Assembly (NCBI RefSeq): GCF_037055275.1
Contig: NZ_CP146343.1
Coordinates: 3,134,501-3,198,500, forward strand
Reading direction: 5' to 3'
DNA from: Pseudomonas sp. ML2-2023-3
GTDB lineage: Bacteria; Pseudomonadota; Gammaproteobacteria; Pseudomonadales; Pseudomonadaceae
DNA length: 64,000 nucleotides
Shown: positions 52,122-59,722 of the stretch, piece by piece
How positions within the stretch are numbered: the stretch's first letter is position 1
How the letters are laid out: each line of letters opens with the position of its first letter
The notes under the pieces: model-generated
Told to the model about the DNA's origin: nothing
Database searches by the model: none
The model's input: only the letters and a program-made list of their open reading frames with translations
Made by a program: the position numbers and the translations under genes

Positions 52122-52864
52122 TCCCGTCCATCAGGCATTTTGAAAGGTTTGAATTGAGGGGGAGTTACACAGAGTTCCTCAATGTCGCGTCCCCAATTGC
52201 CCTTGCATGGTTTCCATCCTCTGATCGTTTTTATCCAGTAGCGATCAAAATACGGCAGCTCTTCTTTCGCCTCCGTGAGCACCAACTTCACAGTCTTGCC
52301 CGCTAACTGATCGCGCAGTAACGCTCCGCCCGCCAGGCTTTTTTGCACGACGCCATTCGTGTCGAGTGCCCGGCACTGCAAGATTTTCCTGATAAATCGT
52401 TTTGAGCCCACTGTGCGGAAAAACCACTGGCACTGGCCCTGAAAGACCAGCGGCCCGGATGCGGGAAAAGGGCGGAGCGTTTCTGTTGGTTCATCAAGAA
52501 TGGACAAACCGGCCCTTTGCAGACTCATGTCCAGCTCACGTTTACCCCACTGACCTTCGATATGCAGCACCACGTTTGTCAAAACCATTGAACAACCCCT
52601 GGTTGTATCCGTCAGCGGCAGCTTGAACTCAACCGGGCGCGCGCCTATGGATTGCCCATTTTGGATACGGTTTTTACTGGAGCATGAATCGCCGGAGTTC
52701 GAAGCGTAATACGCCACTGGACTAATGGTGAAGTTTTCAGGTATCTCGGCTTGAAAGGTAAAACTCTCGGTCTGCGCCATTGAACAGCCCGAAACTACAA
52801 GTGCCATTGCACTCGCAAACAAAACCCGCAGGAACAGAGGAGACATATGTCGTTCGCTCATCAT
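52055..52864 (-). CDS. Lipoprotein, copy 1, with chimeric C-terminus (probable T6SS immunity-like)
   Basis: A 269-residue lipoprotein with lipobox VVSGCS near residue 27. It matches copy 2 (53152-53925) without gaps up to residue 248 (PDGRDC), with about 28 differences, all in the first 180 residues. After that the frame runs out of phase into the nitrilase remnant and adds LLPRPTALARNRMRATWAVR, replacing the native ending TVYPNCTE and its last cysteine. Six or more cysteines suggest disulfides in the periplasm. Position after adaptor sequence of a type VI island suggests an immunity protein, but no effector is present. Confidence 0.7.
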   Translation of the reverse strand: MMSERHMSPLFLRVLFASAMALVVSGCSMAQTESFTFQAEIPENFTISPVAYYASNSGDSCSSKNRIQNGQSIGARPVEFKLPLTDTTRGCSMVLTNVVLHIEGQWGKRELDMSLQRAGLSILDEPTETLRPFPASGPLVFQGQCQWFFRTVGSKRFIRKILQCRALDTNGVVQKSLAGGALLRDQLAGKTVKLVLTEAKEELPYFDRYWIKTIRGWKPCKGNWGRDIEELCVTPPQFKPFKMPDGRDCLLPRPTALARNRMRATWAVR

Positions 52865-53139
52865 GTTGATTGCTCTCCTGACCAGAACTTCACTTCACTT
52901 AAAAGGCGCTCGAAGTGAAACTGCGGAGCTTTGTAGGCAACTGACAACCAACCTCTCAACAAGGTTGACTCAGTTTTATTGAATGTGTTGATGACCAAAA
53001 AGTGCAGTTGTACATGGGTAGACCACCTCGACGGGCTAACTTGTGAGTGATGTTCTGCTGGCCAAACACTTAAACTTTCTAATGTTTTTCCGCTAAAAGC
53101 TGGATTGTCCCCATCTTCCATGGATTTATACGAATTCAT
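52861..53139 (-). pseudogene. Remnant of a DUF4123 adaptor gene (C-terminal end)
   Basis: A 92-residue frame whose last 65 residues follow the C-terminus of the complete DUF4123 protein encoded at 53922-54767: QLHFLVINTF against QLHFLIINTL, and FHFERLLSEVKFWSGEQST against VHFERLLNEVKFWSGEQSA. The first 27 residues are unrelated and the DUF4123 domain is absent. It keeps the 4-base overlap with the lipoprotein gene, as in the intact copy. It may still be translated from an AAGG site. Confidence 0.72.
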
Positions 53140-53151
53140 GCCTTGATATCC

Positions 53152-53925
53152 TTATTCGGTGCAGTTGGGGTATACGGTGCAGTCACGTCCATCAGGCATT
53201 TTGAAAGGTTTGAATTGAGGGGGAGTTACACAGAGTTCCTCAATGTCGCGTCCCCAATTGCCCTTGCATGGTTTCCATCCTCTGATCGTTTTTATCCAGT
53301 AGCGATCAAAATACGGCAGCTCTTCTTTCGCCTCCGTGAGCACCAACTTCACAGTCTTGCCCGCTAACTGATCGCGCAGTAACGCTTCGCCCGCCAGGCT
53401 TTTTTGCACGACGCCATTCGCGTCGAGCGCACGGCACTCCAAGATTTTTACGATGTAACGGTATGGACCCATCGTGCGGAAAAACCATTGGCACTGACCC
53501 TGAAAGACCAGCGGTCCGGATGTGGGGAAAGGGCGAAGGTTTTCTGTTGGCTCATCACGAATGGAAATACCGGCCCTTTGCAGACTCATGTCCAGTTCAC
53601 GAGTGCCCCACTGACCTCTGATATGCAGCACCACGTTTGTCAAAACCATTGAACAACCCTTGGTTGTATCCGTCAGCGGCAGCTTGAACTCAACCGGGCG
53701 CGTTTCTATGGATTGCCCGCTTTGGATACGGTTTTTACTGGAACATGAATCGCCGGAGTTCGATGCGTAATACGCCACTGGACTAATGGTGAAGTTTTCA
53801 GGCATCTCGGCTTGAAAGGTAAAATGTTCTGGTTGTGCCAATGAACAGCCCGAAACGACAAAGGCCATTGCATTCACAAACAAGACCCGCAGGAACCTGG
53901 GAGACATATCTCGTTCGTTCATCAT
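53152..53925 (-). CDS. Lipoprotein, copy 2 (complete; probable T6SS immunity-like)
   Basis: A 257-residue protein with signal peptide and lipobox VVSGCS. The beta-rich mature part begins FTFQAEMPENFTISPVAYYA and contains cysteine pairs (GDSCSSKN, KGCSMV, GQCQWFF, LECRAL, KPCKGN, EELCV, and DCTVYPNC). The start overlaps the DUF4123 stop by 4 bases. In vgrG-adaptor islands the usual order is vgrG, adaptor, effector, immunity. Here a lipoprotein directly follows the adaptor and no effector gene lies between. I know no family for it. Confidence 0.75.
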   Translation of the reverse strand: MMNERDMSPRFLRVLFVNAMAFVVSGCSLAQPEHFTFQAEMPENFTISPVAYYASNSGDSCSSKNRIQSGQSIETRPVEFKLPLTDTTKGCSMVLTNVVLHIRGQWGTRELDMSLQRAGISIRDEPTENLRPFPTSGPLVFQGQCQWFFRTMGPYRYIVKILECRALDANGVVQKSLAGEALLRDQLAGKTVKLVLTEAKEELPYFDRYWIKTIRGWKPCKGNWGRDIEELCVTPPQFKPFKMPDGRDCTVYPNCTE

Positions 53926-54767
53926 GCTGATTGCTCTCCTGACCAGAACTTCACTTCATTCAAAAGGCGCTCGAAGTGAACCTGCGGGTCTTCGTCGGCA
54001 TGTGGCAGCCAGTTGCTCAACAAGGGTGGCTTGAGTGTATTGATGATCAAAAAGTGCAGTTGCTCAGGGGTGGACCAGCCCCATTGCCGAGCCTGGGAGA
54101 GTTGTTCTGCGAGCCAGGTACTTGGGTCCTGGCGCTGGCTGAGTCGCATCAGCTCGTCGCTGTGTTCTGCCCACAGATACCGGTAGATATTGGAATGAAG
54201 CATCGCCATCGTCTGGCTCGCGGGCACTGGGACGTTCAGCCACGCCGGGTCAGCAGGTACCGGATGCATTCCGGGAGCAGGATTGTTAACGACTGCCCAC
54301 TGTGAACCCTGCCAAAAACACACACTGATCGCAGGCCCCAGGTATTCGGGGCGGGCCTCTTCAGGGAGATGCCCCAAGGCACGGGTAAGGGCTCGATTAT
54401 CGTGGAAACGGTACAGCGCCTGATGGGGTCGAGTGCCGGTAATCACGCGTTCGCGCCAGTGCCGGGTCAGCGCAGGCAGGTCATCTTTGCCAATACTGGC
54501 AAGCCAGCCCCAATTACGTTCAGGCACCTCAAGCAGCGCTTTGATGTGTTCGTTATCGGGACTGTTGATGAGGAAGATGAAGGGCCCCGCATCAGCGAGG
54601 TCTGCGAGCGGAGTCTCGCTGTACACCCTGCAGTATTGCTCCAGGCCGTGGTTTTTCAGCAGGGCCTGGCGGGCAGCACGCTGGCCTTCAGAGTCCAGAA
54701 TCAAGCACAGCGAGTGGCCGAGCGTTAGCTGTTCTGCCATCCATTGCCGCACAGAGGCAATCTTCAT
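53922..54767 (-). CDS. DUF4123 (Tap/TEC) type VI effector adaptor
   Basis: A 281-residue protein. The DUF4123 domain occupies about residues 15-140: LCLILDSEG, DAGPFIFLI, NWGWLASI, then RHWRERVITGTRPHQALYRFHDNRAL, the usual R-x-x-x-RFYDPRVL-type region. Such proteins load effectors onto VgrG. The start overlaps the vgrG stop as ATGA. The C-terminal 65 residues recur in the remnant at 52861-53139. Confidence 0.85.
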   Translation of the reverse strand: MKIASVRQWMAEQLTLGHSLCLILDSEGQRAARQALLKNHGLEQYCRVYSETPLADLADAGPFIFLINSPDNEHIKALLEVPERNWGWLASIGKDDLPALTRHWRERVITGTRPHQALYRFHDNRALTRALGHLPEEARPEYLGPAISVCFWQGSQWAVVNNPAPGMHPVPADPAWLNVPVPASQTMAMLHSNIYRYLWAEHSDELMRLSQRQDPSTWLAEQLSQARQWGWSTPEQLHFLIINTLKPPLLSNWLPHADEDPQVHFERLLNEVKFWSGEQSA

Positions 54768-56839
54768 GAGTTCACTCCATTCGGTAGGCAAAGCCCGTCT
54801 TTGCACGCCACGCAAATCGGGCAGGCGTCCATGTTTTTAACTTTCGTTCCCGCCATCAGGGCGGTGAGTGTCGGAGCGAACATGGGCTGTGCCGAGCGTG
54901 CCTGGGCGGCTTGCAGCGGTGGAACACCCGCCACGGGCGCGCCCCCCTGAACAATGTCCACGCTGCTGAAAATGCCGCCTGCGGTGATGAGGATGTGTTG
55001 ACCACCGGCCTGTAGCGTCAGGCTCATGCCGGCATTGATCACCACATGGGCGGCAGTGACATGGGCGTGTGCCCCGGCCTGAATCACCAGCGTGCCGTCG
55101 GCCGTCGTGCTGCTGTTGCCGGTGATGCTGATCAGTTCGTTGCCACCGATTACCGTGTTACGCAGGCCTTGGGTGGTGTGCAGTTCGTCACCCTTGATCA
55201 GGCTGGCGCTGTTGTTGTCCACCTGCTCAACGCGGTCGTTGCTGATCAGGCTGTGGCTGTCACGGGTGATGTGCTCGCGGCGGTCGTTACCGATGCGGGT
55301 GTCGCTGTCGTTGAGGATCACCTGTTCGATGTCGCGCTGCGCCCGCAGGTGAATCAACTCCTGCCCGGCCTGGTCTTCAATCGACAGTTCGTTATAGCCG
55401 CCATTGGCGGGTGAGCTGTGGCTACGCAGTACCGTTTTGGTCTTGTGCGCGGGCAAGGGGTAGGGCACCGGTGTGACCTTGTTGGGGACGCAACCGGTAA
55501 TCAGCGGATGGTCGGGATTCCCCTCCAGATACGTCACGACGACTTCCATGCCGATGCGCGGGATAGTCACCGCACCGAAACCTTCCCCCGCCCAACTGGA
55601 TGACACCCGCAGCCAGCAACTGCTCTTGTCGCTGCCCAGCTCGGCGCGGTCCCAATGGAACTCGACCTTGACCCGGCCGTATTCATCGCAAAAAATCTCT
55701 TCCCCTACAGGCCCCGTAACGCGGGCCGTCTGGCTGACCAATACGGATTTGCGCGTGACCAAAGGGGGGCGGTAGAACACGTCCCAGGGGATCGCACTGA
55801 AGGTGTTGCGGTAACCCTGGGTGAAGCCGTCTTCGGGGTTAACATCGTGGGTGATCGCTTCCTCCAGCGCCTGAGGTTGCTTGCCTGTGTGCGTCACGCT
55901 GAGCAACAGCCACAAGTCGTTGCAGGCTTTACGGGGGTGTTCGGTCAGGTCGAAGAAGTGGCCGCTGCGCAGAGTCGGCTGGTCGCTTTTGCCTTCGGCT
56001 AACTGGTAGTCGGTGCGGTGTCGCTCCAGGGCTTGCCGGACACGCTGCTTGCCGAGCTTTTCATTCTCGTGCGGTATCGGGTAACGGTAGTCTTCAAGCG
56101 CAGGGCTGAACTCGGCAGTGAAGTGGCTTTGCAGCAACAGGCTTGGGCGTTTTAGATCATAGCCCCGGCGTGTGGTAGTGCTGGTTCGGGTGCTGTAACG
56201 CATCGAGAACTGGCTGACGACCGGGTGATCCGCCACCAGACCGGAGCCTTGCAGGTAGGGCGTACCCCCCAGCTTTGGGAAATAGGTCTGATCGTCGGTG
56301 AATACCAGAAGGTGGCCATCCTGGCTGTGCTGGTGGTGCCATGAAATGCCATCTTCACTGCATAACCGCTGGATGAACTCGAAGTCGTTTTCCCCGTATT
56401 GGGTGCAGTACTCGCGTTCCGGGCTGGTGTTGACGTGGAAGCTGTACGCATCGGCCTGGATGCCGTGGCCTTTAAGGACCTGGGCCACGATCTGCGGCAC
56501 CGTCAGGTGCTGAAAAATCCGTTGGTTGTGGCTGAACTGCACGTAGTGCAGGGCAGGCACGAGGGTTAATTGATAACGGGTCAGGCGTCGACCGGACTCG
56601 CCCACGAAGACCTCCTCGATATGCCCATGAATGCCTTCACCATTGAGGTCAAACTGAAGAAAAGCGGGCTGACAGAGCAGGCTCTCCAGATCGAAGTCGG
56701 GGTACTCGCTGACCAGTTCGATGTGGATCGCATACAAGCAGCTGATGGCTTCAGTGCCATCAAAGGCCAGGACCTTGAAGTCGTTGCGAACAGAGGGGAT
56801 CAGTAGCGTGAAATGCGCAGTATTCGCCGGCGCGAACAT
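54764..56839 (-). CDS. vgrG: Type VI secretion spike protein VgrG (TssI)
   Basis: A 691-residue VgrG. The gp27-like part includes the region around SEDGISWHHQHSQDGHLLVFTDD. The gp5-like OB domain contains RVKVEFHWDRAELGSDKSSCWLRVSSSWAGEGFGAVTIPRIGMEVVV. The needle helix (about 520-600) is followed by a DUF2345-like strand repeat. The last 40 residues form an unusual tail with CPICVACKDGLC, perhaps a metal-binding docking tag for the adaptor or cargo. No enzymatic C-terminal domain is visible. No other T6SS structural genes are in the window, so this is an orphan island. AAGGA precedes the ATG. Confidence 0.93.
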   Translation of the reverse strand: MFAPANTAHFTLLIPSVRNDFKVLAFDGTEAISCLYAIHIELVSEYPDFDLESLLCQPAFLQFDLNGEGIHGHIEEVFVGESGRRLTRYQLTLVPALHYVQFSHNQRIFQHLTVPQIVAQVLKGHGIQADAYSFHVNTSPEREYCTQYGENDFEFIQRLCSEDGISWHHQHSQDGHLLVFTDDQTYFPKLGGTPYLQGSGLVADHPVVSQFSMRYSTRTSTTTRRGYDLKRPSLLLQSHFTAEFSPALEDYRYPIPHENEKLGKQRVRQALERHRTDYQLAEGKSDQPTLRSGHFFDLTEHPRKACNDLWLLLSVTHTGKQPQALEEAITHDVNPEDGFTQGYRNTFSAIPWDVFYRPPLVTRKSVLVSQTARVTGPVGEEIFCDEYGRVKVEFHWDRAELGSDKSSCWLRVSSSWAGEGFGAVTIPRIGMEVVVTYLEGNPDHPLITGCVPNKVTPVPYPLPAHKTKTVLRSHSSPANGGYNELSIEDQAGQELIHLRAQRDIEQVILNDSDTRIGNDRREHITRDSHSLISNDRVEQVDNNSASLIKGDELHTTQGLRNTVIGGNELISITGNSSTTADGTLVIQAGAHAHVTAAHVVINAGMSLTLQAGGQHILITAGGIFSSVDIVQGGAPVAGVPPLQAAQARSAQPMFAPTLTALMAGTKVKNMDACPICVACKDGLCLPNGVNS

Positions 56840-57068
56840 ATGCTTGTCCTTAAGCGGGGGATAAAGGGGCGTTGCGATACCTGAGCCTGAGCAGGCTCAA
56901 AAGTGCCGTGCAAGCTAGCAGGGCACCAAACGGATTGATGTAAGACGCTTCCTAAAGAAGGAGAGAATTTTCAGGTGTTCGAAATTGCTTCTTCAGATAA
57001 GGGCAGAAGAAGTAAGGATTGAATGGGGCAGAGCAGGCGTTAGCGTCAACGCGACCTGAGCGTGTGGT

Positions 57069-58097
57069 TCAAACAACCCGCGCAGAACTCGCCCGCACCT
57101 GCAGTTGCGGGGTCAGGGTGATGGACTCGGCAGCCTCGCCCCGGATGCGCTTGAGCAGCAGTTCAACGGCATGTTGCCCCATCTCTGACAAAGGCAGGCG
57201 CACGCTGGTCAACGGCACCATCAGTTCGCTGGCCAGGGGGATGTCGTTGAAGCCGACCACGGCAATGTCTTTGCCGGGCATCAAGCCCTTGTCGCGCGCA
57301 GCACCCATCAAGCCGATGGCAAGGAAGTCGTTGACCGCGAAAAACGCCTTCGGTTGCGGGGTGAGCCCCAGCAGGTACTCGCCCTGTTTATGCCCGGTGA
57401 GGCTGTCGAACGGGCCATTGAGGGTCCACTCCGGGCGCAATGTGATGCCTTGCTCGCGGTAATAACGGGTAAAACCGCGAGTACGGTCCGCCCCGGTGGA
57501 GGCATGCCGTTCGCCTGCGAGAATCGCCACATCCCTACAGCCCAATTGAAACAGGTGCTCGGCCGCCAGCCAGCCCCCCAACTCATCGTCGCTGCAAGCC
57601 GCCAGTTGCCCGGCGATCTGGCGGCTGACCAGTACGTAGGGAATGTGCTTGCGTGCCAGCAGGTCGAGCAGGGGCTGGGTGTCTCCCACATGGGAGTCGC
57701 CCACGATCAGCCCGGCCACCGAGCGGCGCAGGGCATGTTCGGCACGGGCCATCTGACGCGGTTGCTGGTCGTCGGTGTTGGACACGAACGTGAGGTAGCC
57801 GGCCTGCTCGGCCGCACTGTCAATGCTGTCGTAGATGGTCGCCATCACCAGGTCGGTGAGGCGCGGCATGAGCACGCAGATTTCCTGACTTTTACGCAAT
57901 TTCAGGTTAGATGCCTGCGTGTTCGGTCGATAATCCAGCTCTTTTGCCAATGCTCGAATACGCGCCACCACCTCGGCCGACGCGGCTCGCTCGACCCCGG
58001 CCGGATCGCCATTGAGCACCCGTGACACCGTGGAAACATGCACTCCCAGTGCAGTAGCCATGGACTTCAGGGTGGCGGGGCGCGATTGATTTGGCAT
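57069..58097 (-). CDS. LacI-family regulator
   Basis: A 342-residue repressor. The helix-turn-helix and hinge are TLKSMATALGVHVSTVSRVLNGD followed by ELDYRPNTQASNLKLRKS; the periplasmic-binding-like effector domain contains GLIVGDSHVGDTQPLLDLL and VVGFNDIPLASELMVPLTSV. It diverges from an MFS carrier gene. The 280-base gap holds two LacI-type palindromes (58179-58194 and 58224-58239), so it probably represses itself and the carrier-amidase pair. Confidence 0.88.
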   Translation of the reverse strand: MPNQSRPATLKSMATALGVHVSTVSRVLNGDPAGVERAASAEVVARIRALAKELDYRPNTQASNLKLRKSQEICVLMPRLTDLVMATIYDSIDSAAEQAGYLTFVSNTDDQQPRQMARAEHALRRSVAGLIVGDSHVGDTQPLLDLLARKHIPYVLVSRQIAGQLAACSDDELGGWLAAEHLFQLGCRDVAILAGERHASTGADRTRGFTRYYREQGITLRPEWTLNGPFDSLTGHKQGEYLLGLTPQPKAFFAVNDFLAIGLMGAARDKGLMPGKDIAVVGFNDIPLASELMVPLTSVRLPLSEMGQHAVELLLKRIRGEAAESITLTPQLQVRASSARVV

Positions 58098-58178
58098 GTT
58101 CTTGGGATTTCCGGCAGTCCGTTGTTTAGCGCGCGAATTCTACCCGAATAGGGCGCACCTTCCCGGAAATAAATCTTT

Positions 58179-58239
58179 ACCCAAACGTTTGACTAAAACT
58201 TTTCTGCGCTCTACATTTCGCCAACCCAAACGTTTGGGT
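58179..58239. promoter_or_regulatory. Two LacI-type operators ACCCAAACGTTTGGGT
   Basis: ACCCAAACGTTTGACT at 58179-58194 and the perfect palindrome ACCCAAACGTTTGGGT at 58224-58239, centres 45 bases apart. The central CG and AAACGTTT core are classic for LacI/GalR regulators, matching the adjacent LacI gene. Confidence 0.8.
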
Positions 58240-58269
58240 AAAACAATAAAAATACGCCGACACCGGCTA

Positions 58270-58320
58270 ATGCCAGTCAGTCAGGGGAGAGGTGGAGCTC
58301 CACCCAACACTGACCGGCAT
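58270..58320 (+). promoter_or_regulatory. Nested hairpin in the MFS gene leader
   Basis: Outer arms ATGCCAGTCAGT (58270-58281) and ACTGACCGGCAT (58309-58320) pair over 12 positions with one mismatch that becomes a U-G pair or bulge in RNA. They enclose the perfect palindrome GGTGGAGCTCCACC (58291-58304). A GGCCGACTTTTTGACTT stretch follows about 13 bases later. It could be a leader RNA structure or a further operator. Confidence 0.45.
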
Positions 58321-58377
58321 CAGTGGACACCGGCCGACTTTTTGACTTCTGCCATCACTTGAAGAGTCAGATCCCCT

Positions 58378-59709
58378 ATGAACAGCCCCGTTATCCCGTC
58401 TTTTCGCTACCAGATTTTCTTCCTGATCATGCTCATGGCACTGCTCAATTACATTGACCGCGGCGCCATTGCCTATGCGTCGGCGAGCATTCTTCCCGAG
58501 TACGGTTTCGACAAGGCCGATTGGGGCAATGTCCTGGGCTACTTCGGTTACGGTTACATCCTCGGCGCGCTGGTCGGCGGCATCCTGGCCGACCGCTATG
58601 GGGCCAAACGCATCTGGTTGATTGCGGGGGCTACCTGGTCGATTTTCGAAATTGCCACCGCCTTTGCCGGCGACTTCGGGCTGGCGTTTCTGGGCGGTTC
58701 GGCCATGGCCGGCTTTGCCACGATCCGCGTGATGTTCGGCTTTGCCGAAGGCCCGGCCTACTCGGTCATCAACAAGAGCGTGGCCAACTGGGCCACACCC
58801 AAGGAGCGGGGCTTCGTGGTTTCGGTCGGCCTGCTCAGTACACCTCTGGGCGCACTGTTGACCGCTCCGGTAGCGGTCGGCCTGCAAACCCTGACCGGGG
58901 ACTGGCGCAGCATGTTCGTGGTGCTGGGGGTGGTCAGCCTTGCGCTGCTGATTTTCTTCATGACACGGTTCACCAACACCCCTGATGAAAACCCGCGTGT
59001 GTCCAAGGCTGAACTCGATTTCCTGCGCAAGGAGCGCGCCGAGGCCGTCAATGCCTCGACACCGACCACCAGTGTCGCGCCGGTTTGGCACTTCTTCAAA
59101 AACAAGGATCTGTTGCTCAATGCGATCGGGTATTTCTCGTTTGTGTACGTGACCTTCCTGTTGCTGACCTGGACCCCCAAATACCTGCAGGACGAGTTTC
59201 ACTACAACCTCTCGTCGCTGTGGTACATGGGCATGATTCCGTGGACCGGCGCCTGCTTCACCGTGCTGCTGGGGGGCAAGATCTCCGACTTGCTGCTGCG
59301 CCGCACCGGCAATCTGAAAGTGGCGCGCAGCTGGCTGGCCGCGACCTGCCTGCTGTTGACCACGCTGTGTTTCATTCTGGTATCCCAGGCCCAGACCGTA
59401 TGGGGCGTGATTGCCCTGATGACCCTGGCCAACGCCCTCAACGCGCTGCCTAACTCGGTCTACTGGGCGGTTGTTATCGACACTGCCCCTTCCAACCGGG
59501 TCGGTGCCTACAGCGGCATGACCCACTTCATCGCCAACACCGCTTCGTTCATCGCTCCGATGCTCACCGGTTACCTGACGGTTCGATACGGCTACTCGTC
59601 GATGTTCGTGGCGGCTGCGGTGGCGACGGCACTGGGCATGAGCGCAATGCTGATGGTGCGTCCGGGCGGTCGGCAGTCGGTCACGTCCCCTATCCCTGCA
59701 GTTGTTTGA
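58378..59709 (+). CDS. MFS transporter, anion:cation symporter type
   Basis: A 443-residue, 12-helix carrier. Typical ACS blocks are MALLNYIDRGAIAYASASILPEYGFDKADWGNVLGYFGYGYILGALVGGILADRYGAKRIW and the GFAEGPAYSVINKSVANWATPKERG loop. It is the first gene of a two-gene unit with the amidase (13-base gap), divergent from the LacI gene. Substrate unknown; organic or amidated acids would fit the neighbour. Confidence 0.83.
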   Translation: MNSPVIPSFRYQIFFLIMLMALLNYIDRGAIAYASASILPEYGFDKADWGNVLGYFGYGYILGALVGGILADRYGAKRIWLIAGATWSIFEIATAFAGDFGLAFLGGSAMAGFATIRVMFGFAEGPAYSVINKSVANWATPKERGFVVSVGLLSTPLGALLTAPVAVGLQTLTGDWRSMFVVLGVVSLALLIFFMTRFTNTPDENPRVSKAELDFLRKERAEAVNASTPTTSVAPVWHFFKNKDLLLNAIGYFSFVYVTFLLLTWTPKYLQDEFHYNLSSLWYMGMIPWTGACFTVLLGGKISDLLLRRTGNLKVARSWLAATCLLLTTLCFILVSQAQTVWGVIALMTLANALNALPNSVYWAVVIDTAPSNRVGAYSGMTHFIANTASFIAPMLTGYLTVRYGYSSMFVAAAVATALGMSAMLMVRPGGRQSVTSPIPAVV

Positions 59710-59722
59710 TGGAGTTGAGTGT

